Assembly (NCBI RefSeq): GCF_001434115.1
Contig: NZ_AZDW01000034.1
Span: forward strand, 138,654-202,653
DNA from: Levilactobacillus zymae DSM 19395
Lineage (GTDB): Bacteria; Bacillota; Bacilli; Lactobacillales; Lactobacillaceae
Direction: 5' to 3'
DNA length: 64,000 nucleotides
The number at the start of each line of letters is the position of its first letter. Position 1 is the stretch's first letter. Made by a program: the position numbers and the translations under genes. Below, in pieces: positions 1 through 8,945 of the stretch. The notes under the pieces are model-generated. The model worked only from the letters and a program-made list of their open reading frames with translations. It made no database searches and was not told where the DNA came from.

Positions 1-399
1 TTGCGAGCTCGAACCAATGACCTGATGGACCAACTGCAAGACCAGGCCTTTCAAGCGATGCGCGCGGTCTCGACCGGCGACATTCAGGTGACCCTCGACG
101 GTAATGACCTATCGCCGGCCGCGATTCCCGACGACCAAGCCATCGCGACCATGGGTCAGGCCATCACGGCGGTCTTGGGGACCGACGGGTTGGTCGCGCC
201 GGTACCCACGCAGGGGGGCGACGACTTTCACTTTTACGCCTACGACGGACTGGCCAAGCGCAGCACCATGCTGGGCCTGGGTTGCGGCTTAACGCCGGGC
301 TTACACGTCCCGGGAATGACGTTTGACCACACCGCCATGCTGAGCGGGGCGAAAATCCTGATCAACGCCGTGCGGTTGACCCCGACCACACTGGCTTAA
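1..399 (+). CDS. M20 family peptidase/amidohydrolase, C-terminal fragment
   Basis: The reading frame is already open at base 1 and ends at TAA 397-399, so only the last 130 or so residues are present and the TTG at base 1 need not be the start. The GGDDFHFYA segment (residues 72-80) matches the GxxDFxFY stretch that M20 amino-acylases and dipeptidases carry near the C-terminus, and the FDHTAML segment with its histidine fits the final helix region. The family consists of cytoplasmic metal-dependent enzymes that hydrolyse N-acyl-amino acids, dipeptides or related amides. The substrate cannot be read from the fragment. No clear terminator follows. Confidence 0.7.
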   Translation: MRARTNDLMDQLQDQAFQAMRAVSTGDIQVTLDGNDLSPAAIPDDQAIATMGQAITAVLGTDGLVAPVPTQGGDDFHFYAYDGLAKRSTMLGLGCGLTPGLHVPGMTFDHTAMLSGAKILINAVRLTPTTLA

Positions 400-448
400 G
401 CCTGGGGTCAAAATCCGGCAATTAACGTGAATTTATCCTTCAAATTAC

Positions 449-478
449 TTGTTTTTTAGGCGTCCTCTGCGTCATAAT
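449..478 (+). promoter_or_regulatory. Candidate promoter of tpx
   Basis: TTGTTT (449-454) and CATAAT (473-478) are separated by 18 bp. They lie in the only intergenic gap upstream of tpx, about 50 bp before its start codon. Confidence 0.5.
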
Positions 479-526
479 TAACCTAATAGCCGGTCACGAC
501 CGGTTAAACATTAAGGAGTGATCTGT

Positions 527-1036
527 GTGGATGTCACGAGACTCGGTAAGAAGATGGCCTTAGCGGGCGATCTCCCTGAAGTAGGGGATCAGTTACCTAA
601 GTTTAAGCTGTTTGATCAACAGAATAACAAGGTGAAAACGGCCAATCTGATTGGTCAGGTGAGCCTGATTAGTGTCGTTCCCGATTTGGATACCCCGGTA
701 TGCACGCTGCAAACGCGTAAGTTTGTGCAACAGGCGGACCACTATCCGGCGGCCAAGTTCTACACGGTGTCGAATAATTCCGTGGCGGAACAGACCGGAT
801 GGTGTGCGGCCGAAGGGGTGCAAAACGTGGACCTGTTATCCGACGAAGAATTATCTTTCGGGTATGAAACCGGGTTATACGTGCCCAATGCCGGGAATCT
901 GGCGCGGTCCATCTGGATCATTGACGAGACCGGTAAGATCGTTTACCGGCAGGTCGTGATTGAACAGTCCGAAGAACCCGACTACTTAGCCGCGTTGACG
1001 GCCCTCGAAAAGTTGGTGCCGCGAGTTGACGCTTAG
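527..1036 (+). CDS. tpx: Thiol peroxidase (Tpx, peroxiredoxin family)
   Basis: Cytoplasmic peroxiredoxin that reduces hydrogen peroxide and alkyl hydroperoxides, taking electrons from thioredoxin. The peroxidatic cysteine lies in DTPVCTLQTRKF, the family's hallmark, and a second cysteine about 30 residues later (TGWCAAEG) fits the resolving cysteine of atypical 2-Cys Tpx. Length (169 aa) is normal. The frame is open from GTG 518, but AAGGAG at 513-518 is correctly spaced only for GTG 527, which I take as the start. It appears monocistronic. The -35 of the valS promoter sits within the last codons of this gene. trxA, a plausible electron donor, lies at 42.8 kb. Confidence 0.92.
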   Translation: MDVTRLGKKMALAGDLPEVGDQLPKFKLFDQQNNKVKTANLIGQVSLISVVPDLDTPVCTLQTRKFVQQADHYPAAKFYTVSNNSVAEQTGWCAAEGVQNVDLLSDEELSFGYETGLYVPNAGNLARSIWIIDETGKIVYRQVVIEQSEEPDYLAALTALEKLVPRVDA

Positions 1037-1054
1037 CCCAAAATTGGGTACACT
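1026..1054 (+). promoter_or_regulatory. Promoter of the valS leader
   Basis: TTGACG (1026-1031) and TACACT (1049-1054) with a 17-bp spacer. The -35 overlaps the 3' end of tpx. Transcription would start just before T-box stem I. Confidence 0.75.
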
Positions 1055-1059
1055 ACAGA

Positions 1060-1301
1060 GTAACTAGCGATGAGCAAGAGAGTAACGGTGACCACTTGAG
1101 GCAGAGAATCACGGGTGCTGGAACGTGGTGAAGGGGTCACCGGGAAAGTAACTTGTGAGCTGATCGACTGAACGAATAAGTAGGTCGGTACCGGAGCACA
1201 CTCCGTTAACAACGAAGATAAGTGGGGTTTAAACGCCCAATTTAGGTGGTACCGCGAAGGAAGCTTCGTCCTAATGTGAGATTAGGACGAAGCTTTTTTT
1301 C
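1060..1301 (+). promoter_or_regulatory. T-box leader of valS, valine specifier GUA
   Basis: tRNA-sensing leader. The stem I distal part lies around AGAGAATCACGGG-GCTGGAA (1105-1125). GGTGACC and GGTCACC pair around the specifier loop, which presents GTA (1148-1150, Val) followed by A. The conserved T-box AGGTGGTACCGCG is at 1244-1256. Antiterminator: TTAGG/CCTAA, bulge TGGTACC, and GCGAAG/CTTCGT. The competing terminator is the 15-bp hairpin at 1261-1294 followed by T7. The UGGU bulge suits a tRNA with A73. When uncharged tRNA-Val pairs with it, the antiterminator should form and valS be transcribed. Confidence 0.9.
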
Positions 1302-1340
1302 GTGCCATTGTGACCGGCAAAGAGAAAGGATATGACCATT

Positions 1341-4007
1341 ATGGCAGACAAGCCAGTAGAAATGCCGACGAAGTATGACCCGACCGCCGTTGAAGCGGGC
1401 CGGTATCAGACTTGGTTAGACCAAGATGTTTTTAAACCCAGCGGCGACCCGCAGGCTAAACCGTATTCCATCGTGTTACCGCCACCGAACGTGACCGGGA
1501 AACTCCACTTGGGGCACGCCTGGGACACCACGTTACAGGATATGTTGATCCGCCAAAAGCGGATGCAGGGCTACGACACCCTGTGGTTACCGGGGATGGA
1601 CCACGCCGGTATCGCCACGCAGGCCAAGGTGGAAGCCAAGTTACGGGAACAAGGTATTTCGCGTTACGATTTAGGCCGGGAAGAATTCATCAAGAAGGTT
1701 TGGGAATGGAAGGACGAATACGCCGACACCATTCACCAACAATGGGCCAAGATGGGCTTATCGTTAGACTACTCACGCGAACGGTTCACCCTGGACGAAG
1801 GGTTCTCCGACGCTGTCAAGAAGGTCTTCGTGGCCCTGTACAAGCAAGGCCTGATCTACCGGGGCGAATACATTATCAACTGGGATCCGCAAGCCCGGAC
1901 CGCGTTATCCGACATCGAAGTCATTCATAAGGACGACAAGGGCGCCTTCTACCACGTCAAGTACCCGTTTGCCGACAAGGACCAAACCTTTAACGGCAAG
2001 CACTACATCGAAATCGCCACGACGCGGCCAGAAACCATGATGGGGGACACGGCCGTGGCCGTTAACCCGAGTGACGACCGGTACAAGGAACTGGTGGGCA
2101 CCAAGGTCATCTTGCCGTTAGCCAACCGGGAAATCCCAATCATCGCGGACCAGTACGTAGATCCCGAATTTGGGACCGGGATGGTGAAGATCACACCCGC
2201 CCACGACCCGAACGACTTCCAAGTCGGCAACCGGCATAACCTGGAACGGATCAACACCATGAACGAAGACGCCAGTATGAACGAAAAGGCCGGCAAGTAC
2301 AACGGTATGGACCGGTTCGAGGCCCGCAAGGCCATGGTCGCCGACCTCGATGAACAGGGCTTACTGTTGAAGGTCGACCCGATCGTCCACTCCGTTGGGC
2401 ATTCCGAACGGACCGGGGTACAGGTCGAAGCGCGCTTGTCCACGCAATGGTTCGTGAAGATGCAACCCCTCGCCGAAAAGGCTATGGCGAACCAAAAGGG
2501 TGATAACGCCGTGGACTTCGTGCCCAAGCGGTTCGAACACACCTTCATGCAATGGATGGATAACGCCCACGACTGGGTCATCTCACGGCAACTCTGGTGG
2601 GGTCACCAGATTCCGGCCTGGTACCACAAGCAGACCGGCGAGATCTACGTCGGCGAGACCGCCCCGAAGGATCCCGAAAACTGGGACCGCGACCCAGACG
2701 TCTTGGACACCTGGTTCTCCAGTGCCTTGTGGCCATTTGGGACCATGGGTTGGCCGGACGAAAACAGCGCCGATTACCAACGCTACTTCCCGACCAATAC
2801 CTTGGTCACCGGTTACGACATCATCTTCTTCTGGGTTTCTCGGATGATCTTCCAAAGCCTTGAATTCACCGGCAAACGGCCGTTCAAACACGTGCTGTTA
2901 CACGGATTGATTCGGGATGAAGAAGGTCGCAAGATGAGTAAGTCCCTGGGTAACGGAATCGATCCCATGGACGTCATCCAAAAGTACGGGGCCGACGCGT
3001 TACGGTGGTTCCTGTCGACCGGCTCGACGGCTGGTCAAGACGTCCGCTTCAGCTACAAGAAGATGGACGCGGCCTGGAACTTCATTAACAAGATCTGGAA
3101 CGCCAGTCGTTTCGTGATCATGAACCTGGGAGCGGACACGAAACCGGTCGTTCCCGCTAAGGACCAATGGGACCTGACCGACAAGTGGATCTTGAGTCGC
3201 TTGAACGCCACGGTCAAGCACGTGACCGAGATGTTCGACAAGTTCGACTTCGGTGAAGCGGGCCGGGCCCTATACAACTTCATCTGGAACGACTTCTGTG
3301 ACTGGTACATCGAAATGAGTAAGAGCGTGCTGACCGGGGATGACGAAGCGGCGAAGGCCGTTAAGCAAGACCTGCTAGCCTACGTCTTAGACCAGACGTT
3401 GCGGCTCTTACAACCAATCATGCCGTTCGTCACGGAAGCTATCTGGCAGGCGATGCCGCATGACGGCAAGTCGCTGGTCACGGCCGCTTACCCGGTTGAC
3501 CACCCCGACTTTGACGATGCCCCGGCGGAAAGCGATATGACCAGTCTGATCGACCTGATTAAGGCGGTCCGGAACATTCGGGCGGAAGCTAACGCCCCGA
3601 TGTCCACGCCAATCGACTTGCAGATCAAGACTAGCGACGCCAAGTTACAGGCCGTCTTCGACAACAACCGCGACTACATCGACCGGTTCGTCCACCCGAA
3701 GGCCTTAGAAATCGGGGCCGACCTGGTCGCGCCGAAGTTGGCCATGACGGCGGTCATCACGTCGGCCGAAATTTCCGTGCCGTTAGCCGAACTGGTGGAC
3801 CTCAAGGAAGAAGTGGCACGCTTGGACAAGGAAGTCGCCAAGTACACGGCCGAAGTCCAACGGGCCACGAAGAAACTCGGCAACGAGCGGTTCGTGGCTA
3901 ACGCGCCCGAAGACGTGGTCAATGCCGAACGCGAAAAGCAAGCGGACAACCAAAAGAAGCTGGCCGCTACGCAGGACCGCTTAACTGAAATCAAAGCGCA
4001 ACTTTAA
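1341..4007 (+). CDS. valS: Valine--tRNA ligase (ValRS)
   Basis: Charges tRNA-Val with valine in the cytoplasm. Class Ia signatures are present: [14 protein letters not shown] near residue 50 (HIGH motif as HLGH) and [11 protein letters not shown] near residue 530 (KMSKS). The connective-peptide editing domain lies between them, the anticodon-binding domain follows, and a C-terminal coiled coil typical of ValRS ends the protein (last 65 residues, rich in K, E, A and Q). Length of 888 aa is normal. An upstream ATG at 1332 is in frame but sits 1 nt after the GAAAGGA ribosome site. ATG 1341, about 10 nt away, is more likely. Controlled by the T-box leader just upstream. Confidence 0.95.
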   Translation: MADKPVEMPTKYDPTAVEAGRYQTWLDQDVFKPSGDPQAKPYSIVLPPPNVTGKLHLGHAWDTTLQDMLIRQKRMQGYDTLWLPGMDHAGIATQAKVEAKLREQGISRYDLGREEFIKKVWEWKDEYADTIHQQWAKMGLSLDYSRERFTLDEGFSDAVKKVFVALYKQGLIYRGEYIINWDPQARTALSDIEVIHKDDKGAFYHVKYPFADKDQTFNGKHYIEIATTRPETMMGDTAVAVNPSDDRYKELVGTKVILPLANREIPIIADQYVDPEFGTGMVKITPAHDPNDFQVGNRHNLERINTMNEDASMNEKAGKYNGMDRFEARKAMVADLDEQGLLLKVDPIVHSVGHSERTGVQVEARLSTQWFVKMQPLAEKAMANQKGDNAVDFVPKRFEHTFMQWMDNAHDWVISRQLWWGHQIPAWYHKQTGEIYVGETAPKDPENWDRDPDVLDTWFSSALWPFGTMGWPDENSADYQRYFPTNTLVTGYDIIFFWVSRMIFQSLEFTGKRPFKHVLLHGLIRDEEGRKMSKSLGNGIDPMDVIQKYGADALRWFLSTGSTAGQDVRFSYKKMDAAWNFINKIWNASRFVIMNLGADTKPVVPAKDQWDLTDKWILSRLNATVKHVTEMFDKFDFGEAGRALYNFIWNDFCDWYIEMSKSVLTGDDEAAKAVKQDLLAYVLDQTLRLLQPIMPFVTEAIWQAMPHDGKSLVTAAYPVDHPDFDDAPAESDMTSLIDLIKAVRNIRAEANAPMSTPIDLQIKTSDAKLQAVFDNNRDYIDRFVHPKALEIGADLVAPKLAMTAVITSAEISVPLAELVDLKEEVARLDKEVAKYTAEVQRATKKLGNERFVANAPEDVVNAEREKQADNQKKLAATQDRLTEIKAQL

Positions 4008-4015
4008 ATGAATGG

Positions 4016-4160
4016 TTGACGGGGGCGGCTTTAAAGCATCAGTATTGGTTAGCAGAACCAGTCGTTGTTTTCTAGTCCGGAAGCACGGAGCGGCCCCTAG
4101 TTAGCTCATTAACCATAGAAAGTCCCCGTTTCTGGTGCAAACCAGCGACGGGGACTTTTT
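4016..4160 (+). ncRNA. Possible short transcript or leader between valS and folC
   Basis: TTGACG (4016-4021) and CAGTAT (4040-4045) with an 18-bp spacer could start an RNA of about 110 nt that would end at the strong hairpin 4120-4160. The interval has no ORF. AACCAG at 4057-4062 could compete for the CTGGT inside the terminator hairpin, so an alternative fold is possible. No known RNA family was recognised. It may be only the valS 3' end. Confidence 0.25.
4120..4160 (+). terminator. Rho-independent terminator downstream of valS
   Basis: AAGTCCCCGT pairs with ACGGGGACTT, with an inner CTGGT/ACCAG extension, followed by T5. Confidence 0.88.
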
Positions 4161-4164
4161 GGCG

Positions 4165-4194
4165 TTAACGGTTTAGCCTAAAATCTGCTACACT
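4165..4194 (+). promoter_or_regulatory. Candidate promoter of folC
   Basis: TTAACG (4165-4170) and TACACT (4189-4194) with 18-bp spacing, placed between the valS terminator and the folC ribosome site. Confidence 0.55.
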
Positions 4195-4228
4195 GAAACA
4201 CAGAGAATTTAGCGGGAGGTAAGTAGCT

Positions 4229-5554
4229 TTGATCACAACGTATGCCGAAGCATTGCGCTTCATCCACGGCCGCGACCAATTTAAAAAGGCCCCGACGTTA
4301 CGGCGGATGCGGCACTTCATGGAACTGTTAGGAAATCCCCAGGAACACCTGAAGATGATTCACGTGGCGGGCACCAACGGGAAGGGGTCCACCGTGGCCT
4401 TCTTACGCGACCTCTTAATGGCCGCGGGGAACACCGTGGGGACCTTCACCTCACCGTTTATCACCCGGTTCAACGAACGGATCAGCTGCGACGGGCAACC
4501 CATTAGCGATGCGGAGCTGATCGACCTGGTCAACCGGGTCCAACCCATCGTGCAACAGCTAGACGCCGAGCTGGCCGAGAAGGGCCCCACCGAGTTTGAA
4601 ATCGACACGGCCCTGATGTTTTGCTACTTCGCCACCCACCCGGTCGACGTGGTGGTGGTCGAAGTCGGGTTGGGCGGGTTGTACGATTCGACCAACATCA
4701 TCACGCCAATGGTCTCGGTAATCACCACCATCGGCATGGATCACATGAAGATCTTGGGCGACACGATTCCGAAGATTGCGGCCCAAAAGGCGGGGATCAT
4801 CAAGCCCAACGTGCCCGTCGTGTGTGGCCGCCTGTCCCCGGACGCCTTGGCCGTGATGGACCGGACCGCGGCGGAAAAACACACCCAGGTGGTCGCTTTG
4901 GCCCGGGACTTTCAGGTGACCAACCAGCCCGAGGCCCAGTGGGGGGAACGGTTTACCTACCAGTACGGGACGCTGAAATTAACGCATTTACAGATTGACT
5001 TGTTGGGGGCCTACCAGATTGACAACGCCGCGACGGCCCTGAGTGCGTTTGTGACCTATCAGCGGCTGCAGGGACTCAGCACGACCACGGCCACGTTGCG
5101 CCGGGGCTTAGCCCATACGGCGTGGCCGGGGCGGTTTGAACGGTTAAATAACCAACCGCTGATCGCCATTGACGGGGCGCACAACGAGCCGGCCATGGTG
5201 GAGTTGGCGCAGTTACTCCGGCAACACTTTGCGACCAACGACGTTTACATCGTCTTAGCCGTGCTGGCCGATAAACAATACGGCCAAATGGTGCAGACCT
5301 TACTAACCGTGCCCAACGTGCACCTGATTGTGACGCAGTTCAGCGGGCCGGGTAAGCGTAGCGCGGCGACGCCCACCGAGCTGGAGGCCGCGGCGGCCCA
5401 GTCCGAGCGGATGACCATGGCGCCTAACTGGCCGGCGGCGTTAAAACAGGCGCTGGGGACCATGTCAGCCGAGGACTTGTTGCTGCTGACGGGGTCGCTG
5501 TACTTTATCTCGGAAGTCCGGCATTACTTTAAGGACGCTCCCGCGGAAAATTAA
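4229..5554 (+). CDS. folC: Folylpolyglutamate synthase / dihydrofolate synthase
   Basis: ATP-dependent Mur-ligase-family enzyme that adds glutamate to folates (and to dihydropteroate in bifunctional forms), retaining the cofactor in the cell. The P-loop HVAGTNGKGSTVAFL is at residues 46-60. The folate-binding SPFITRFNERI segment follows, and DGAHNEPA in the C-terminal domain corresponds to the family's DGAHN motif. Length of 441 aa is usual. The start is TTG 4229, 8 nt after GGGAGGT (4214-4220). It has its own candidate promoter. No other folate genes are in the window. A gene for RadC, often found between folC and mreB in related genomes as far as I recall, is absent here. Confidence 0.93.
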   Translation: MITTYAEALRFIHGRDQFKKAPTLRRMRHFMELLGNPQEHLKMIHVAGTNGKGSTVAFLRDLLMAAGNTVGTFTSPFITRFNERISCDGQPISDAELIDLVNRVQPIVQQLDAELAEKGPTEFEIDTALMFCYFATHPVDVVVVEVGLGGLYDSTNIITPMVSVITTIGMDHMKILGDTIPKIAAQKAGIIKPNVPVVCGRLSPDALAVMDRTAAEKHTQVVALARDFQVTNQPEAQWGERFTYQYGTLKLTHLQIDLLGAYQIDNAATALSAFVTYQRLQGLSTTTATLRRGLAHTAWPGRFERLNNQPLIAIDGAHNEPAMVELAQLLRQHFATNDVYIVLAVLADKQYGQMVQTLLTVPNVHLIVTQFSGPGKRSAATPTELEAAAAQSERMTMAPNWPAALKQALGTMSAEDLLLLTGSLYFISEVRHYFKDAPAEN

Positions 5555-5680
5555 CGACCGCAAAGGGCCGTGAACCGCGAGCTACCGGGAGAATGAGTCG
5601 AAGTCTTAAAATCTAATTAAAATCACCTTTTGCTATTTCTTTCTGCTGTAAAGTTCGGTATTCTTATCGTTGACGACGTG

Positions 5681-5707
5681 TTTTCACGTAGATAGGTATG
5701 TTATAAT
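5681..5707 (+). promoter_or_regulatory. Promoter of the mreB operon (extended -10)
   Basis: TATAAT at 5702-5707 is preceded by TGT, giving an extended -10 element. A weak TTTTCA at 5681-5686 could act as the -35. The rest of the 220-bp gap 5555-5774 is AT-rich and holds no gene I can see. Confidence 0.6.
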
Positions 5708-5774
5708 ACGTCTATCAATGAATAAGACAAAAATCCATTAATATATTTTGTTGACAATGAAGGGATGAAACACA

Positions 5775-6779
5775 GTGTTCGGATTAGGAACGAAAAATAT
5801 TGGAATCGATTTGGGTACCGCCAATACGATTGTCTACGTTGACGGTAAGGGAATCGTTCTACGCGAACCTTCCGTTGTCGCCAAGAACACAAAGTCTGGG
5901 GAAATTGTGTCCGTTGGTGAAGACGCACGGGCAATGATTGGTCGGACGCCAGCTAGCATCGTCGCTATTCGGCCCATGAAAGACGGGGTCATTGCGGATT
6001 ACGATACCACGGTCGCCATGATGAAGTACTTCATCGAAAAGACGGTTGGTCGTTCTGGTGGCAAGCCTTACGTGATGGTTTGTGTCCCAAGCGGTGTAAC
6101 GGAAGTTGAAAAGCGGGCCGTGATTGACGCAACGCGGGTCGCCGGTGCACGTGACGCTTACGTGATTGAAGAACCATTTGCTGCGGCTATCGGGGCCGGA
6201 CTTCCCGTCATGGACCCAACTGGGAGCATGGTCGTTGACATGGGTGGTGGGACCACCGATGTGGCAACGATTTCTCTCGGGGGAATCGTGTCCAGCCGGT
6301 CCATTCGGGTCGCCGGTGACAAGTTAGACGACGCCATCGCCACTTACGTGCGGACGAACTTTAACCTGTTGATTGGGGAACGGACGGCTGAAAAGCTGAA
6401 GATGGACATTGGCTCGGCTTCCGTTGCCGAAGCCGAAAAGATCAAGGGTGCGACCATTCGGGGCCGTGACCTGGTCACCGGCTTACCGAAGGCCGTTGAA
6501 GTTTCCGCGGTCGACGTGGCCAAGGCCATTCAAGAACCCGTTCAAAGCGTGATTACGGCCATCAAGGAAACGTTGGAAGAAACGTCTCCTGAAATTGCCG
6601 CCGACGTGATCGATCACGGGATCGTGTTGACGGGTGGCGGGGCGCTACTTAAAAACTTATCTGAAGTGATTGCTGATGCAACCAAGGTTCCCGTTTCCAT
6701 TGCAAACGATCCGCTGGATTGCGTGGCAACCGGTACCGGTGAGTCCTTAAAGAGTATCGATGTCATGAAGAAAAAATAG
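5775..6779 (+). CDS. mreB: Rod shape-determining protein MreB
   Basis: Actin-like ATPase that forms membrane-associated filaments and directs lateral cell-wall synthesis with MreC, MreD and RodZ. The phosphate-1 loop [13 protein letters not shown] is at residues 10-22, DMGGGTTD is the phosphate-2 motif, and TGGGALL is the adenosine motif near residue 285. Length of 334 aa is standard. The start is GTG 5775, with GAAGGGA about 10 nt upstream. First gene of mreBCD-minCD. A hairpin follows its stop (6784-6812), so downstream genes may be partly attenuated. RodZ, its usual membrane anchor, is encoded at 15.3 kb. Confidence 0.96.
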   Translation: MFGLGTKNIGIDLGTANTIVYVDGKGIVLREPSVVAKNTKSGEIVSVGEDARAMIGRTPASIVAIRPMKDGVIADYDTTVAMMKYFIEKTVGRSGGKPYVMVCVPSGVTEVEKRAVIDATRVAGARDAYVIEEPFAAAIGAGLPVMDPTGSMVVDMGGGTTDVATISLGGIVSSRSIRVAGDKLDDAIATYVRTNFNLLIGERTAEKLKMDIGSASVAEAEKIKGATIRGRDLVTGLPKAVEVSAVDVAKAIQEPVQSVITAIKETLEETSPEIAADVIDHGIVLTGGGALLKNLSEVIADATKVPVSIANDPLDCVATGTGESLKSIDVMKKK

Positions 6780-6783
6780 GGAC

Positions 6784-6812
6784 TAGCGGGAAGGCAGCTT
6801 CCCGCTTCTTTA
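6784..6812 (+). terminator. Hairpin between mreB and mreC, possible attenuator
   Basis: AGCGGGAAG pairs perfectly with CTTCCCGCT around a 4-nt loop, followed by a broken T tract (TCTTTATT). As the operon continues, it may reduce rather than stop transcription. Confidence 0.55.
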
Positions 6813-6870
6813 TTGTTACCGGTTCGTCCGTCACCGTTGGGCAACCGGATAAACAAGATGGAGGTCAAAC

Positions 6871-7722
6871 ATGCAAAAATTTTCTTTCAATCGGCGATTG
6901 GTGATCATCATTGTTTGCTTGATTGTTAGCTTTGCTTTGATGACGGTGTCCGTCGCGGTTCGAAATAAGCGTTCGACACCACCGCTGATTCAACAGTTCG
7001 GCAACGACATTGTTGGCCTGACTGACCGGATCGTGGCTTTACCGGCTAACGGTCTGAGTGGCTCCGTGAGTTCGATTTCGGAACTCCTCAACACCTATCA
7101 AGAAAACCAGCAGTTGAAAAAACAGGTGGGTGAACTGGCCCAAACGAAGGTCCGCGACCAAACCCTCGCTAAAGAAAATAAGCAGTTAAAGCAGCAGATC
7201 AAACTCAACGACTCGCTGACCGACTATTCGGCGATTTCGGCGGCCGTCATTACCCGGACGCCCTCGTCCTGGCAAAACCAAGTCGTGATCAATAAAGGGT
7301 CTTCGGCTGGCGTGGTCAAGAACATGCCGGTGATGTCTGGTTCGGGCCTCGTAGGACGGGTCGCCGAAGTCAATAAGACCAATTCGAAGGTCGAGTTGAT
7401 TACGGATAACAACGATTCAGCCAACCGGTTTGCCGTGCAGATCACCACCAAGTCCGGCAAGACGGTCAACGGGGTCTTGAGCGGCTTTAACGCCAACTCC
7501 GGTCAGATCACCATGAACAACATCACGACCAAGGCGAAGATCAGTAAGGGTGATAAGGTTGTCACCAGCGGTTTGGGTGGCGTGACGCCGAAGGGCTTAT
7601 ACGTCGGTCAAGTGGCGAAGGCCAGTGGTGACGACTACGGGTTGTCAACGAAACTGTACATCACGCCTGCGACCGATCTGAGCGATTTGAACATCGTGAC
7701 GGTTGCCGTGACGAAACAATAG
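6871..7722 (+). CDS. mreC: Rod shape-determining protein MreC
   Basis: Bitopic membrane protein that links the elongasome to the extracellular wall-synthesis enzymes. One N-terminal membrane segment (residues 9-27, LVIIIVCLIVSFALMTVSV) is followed by a coiled coil (about 75-115, with ENQQLKKQV and KENKQLKQQIK) and a beta-barrel domain rich in GLVGRV/GVLSG-type turns. Length of 283 aa is normal. Start ATG 6871 has GGAGGT upstream. It lies 91 bp downstream of mreB and 12 bp upstream of mreD, consistent with one operon. Confidence 0.93.
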   Translation: MQKFSFNRRLVIIIVCLIVSFALMTVSVAVRNKRSTPPLIQQFGNDIVGLTDRIVALPANGLSGSVSSISELLNTYQENQQLKKQVGELAQTKVRDQTLAKENKQLKQQIKLNDSLTDYSAISAAVITRTPSSWQNQVVINKGSSAGVVKNMPVMSGSGLVGRVAEVNKTNSKVELITDNNDSANRFAVQITTKSGKTVNGVLSGFNANSGQITMNNITTKAKISKGDKVVTSGLGGVTPKGLYVGQVAKASGDDYGLSTKLYITPATDLSDLNIVTVAVTKQ

Positions 7723-7734
7723 GAGGGACGACGC

Positions 7735-8256
7735 GTGTACCGATTATCTAAATTACGGTTCGGGTTCCCCATTGGGTTATTACTCATGTTGTTTTTGGAC
7801 GGATCGATCAGCCAGATTTTTAGTACCCACCTGTTTCGGCCCTCGGCCATCATGGTGAGTCACCTGGTCGTTTTGTGGTTGATTGCGGCCGTTTTATTTG
7901 AAGATCAATATGACATTCCGATTGCGCGGTGGGCCGCCGCTGCCGGGGCGATTTTTGACCTGTACTATACGGGAATCTTTGGCGTGTACGTCTTTATTTT
8001 TCCGTTAGCAGTCTACCTGACCCGGTTGATGGTGGCGTATATCAGTCCGAACTTTTTGAGTGGGCTCCTGATTTACTTTATCGATATCACCATGGTCGAA
8101 GCGTTGGGGTATTTAGCGAGTCGTATGGTGCATTTGACCAGTATGGCGGGGAGCACCTTTTTGGTGACGACCCTCGGGCCAACGTTAGCCTTAAATTTAG
8201 CGCTATTTGTGGTGTTATATTTCCCCATTCGTTGGGTGTACAATTGGTTAAAATAG
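7735..8256 (+). CDS. mreD: Rod shape-determining protein MreD
   Basis: Small integral membrane protein of the elongasome. The 173 residues contain about five hydrophobic segments (for example FPIGLLLMLFLDG, MVSHLVVLWLIAAVLF and LALNLALFVVLYFPI), which matches MreD size and topology. Sequence conservation in this family is low, so the call rests on topology and position immediately after mreC. The start is GTG 7735 with AGGAGGG 7-13 nt upstream. Confidence 0.9.
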   Translation: MYRLSKLRFGFPIGLLLMLFLDGSISQIFSTHLFRPSAIMVSHLVVLWLIAAVLFEDQYDIPIARWAAAAGAIFDLYYTGIFGVYVFIFPLAVYLTRLMVAYISPNFLSGLLIYFIDITMVEALGYLASRMVHLTSMAGSTFLVTTLGPTLALNLALFVVLYFPIRWVYNWLK

Positions 8257-8275
8257 GTTGAAGGGAACGAACGCT

Positions 8276-8944
8276 ATGCAAGCTGCCGTATTACGTGGAA
8301 CGCAAGACGGCTATGACCTGGTGATCAAACAGTCCGCGAGTCTGGATCAGGTCATGGTTGATTTGAAAACATTGTTGGAGAATTTAAAGGCGGATGCTCA
8401 GGCGCCAACGGAGCGGGTCTCGTTAGACGTGCTGACGGAAGACCGCATCTTAACGCCCGAGGAGAAGCACCGAATCGAGCAACTGGTGGGCCAATACCCC
8501 CGGTTTGAAATTCACAAAATTACGGCCAACGTCATGACGATCGCAGACGCTCTCCAACTGAAGGAACGGGAAAACGTTCATTTATTGAGCAAGGTGATTC
8601 GTAACGGGCAGGACGTTCAGATGCAAGGTGACGTCCTGTTTTTGGGCACCATCCATGAGGGGGGTAAACTCTGCACCACGGGGAATATCTTCTCGATGGG
8701 CAACGTAACGGGTATCTTACAGGCTGGGTATCCCGATGACGAGTCAAAGCTGGTGATGGGAAATTTACAAACCGCTCAGCAGGTGCGCATCGCCGAACAG
8801 TTTGATATTGTAGAACAGGGCGAACTGGCCGCTTCGCAACAGACAATCGCCTACGTCAACGACTTACACGTGTTGTCGTACGGTAATCTCAATCAGTTGA
8901 AGAAGATTAACCCCAAGTTGTATAACCAGATCGGAGGAATTTAG
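8276..8944 (+). CDS. minC: Septum site-determining protein MinC
   Basis: FtsZ assembly inhibitor that works with MinD to block division at the poles. The C-terminal half contains the beta-helix that binds MinD (RNGQDVQMQGDVLFLG, then GNIFSMGNVTGILQAG). Length is 222 aa. The frame is open from TTG 8258, but AAGGGA (8261-8266) points to ATG 8276. It lies 19 bp after mreD and the stop is 1 nt before minD, so it belongs to the shape/division operon. No MinE is seen. In Firmicutes DivIVA usually takes over, and it is not in this window. Confidence 0.92.
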   Translation: MQAAVLRGTQDGYDLVIKQSASLDQVMVDLKTLLENLKADAQAPTERVSLDVLTEDRILTPEEKHRIEQLVGQYPRFEIHKITANVMTIADALQLKERENVHLLSKVIRNGQDVQMQGDVLFLGTIHEGGKLCTTGNIFSMGNVTGILQAGYPDDESKLVMGNLQTAQQVRIAEQFDIVEQGELAASQQTIAYVNDLHVLSYGNLNQLKKINPKLYNQIGGI

Positions 8945-8945
8945 A

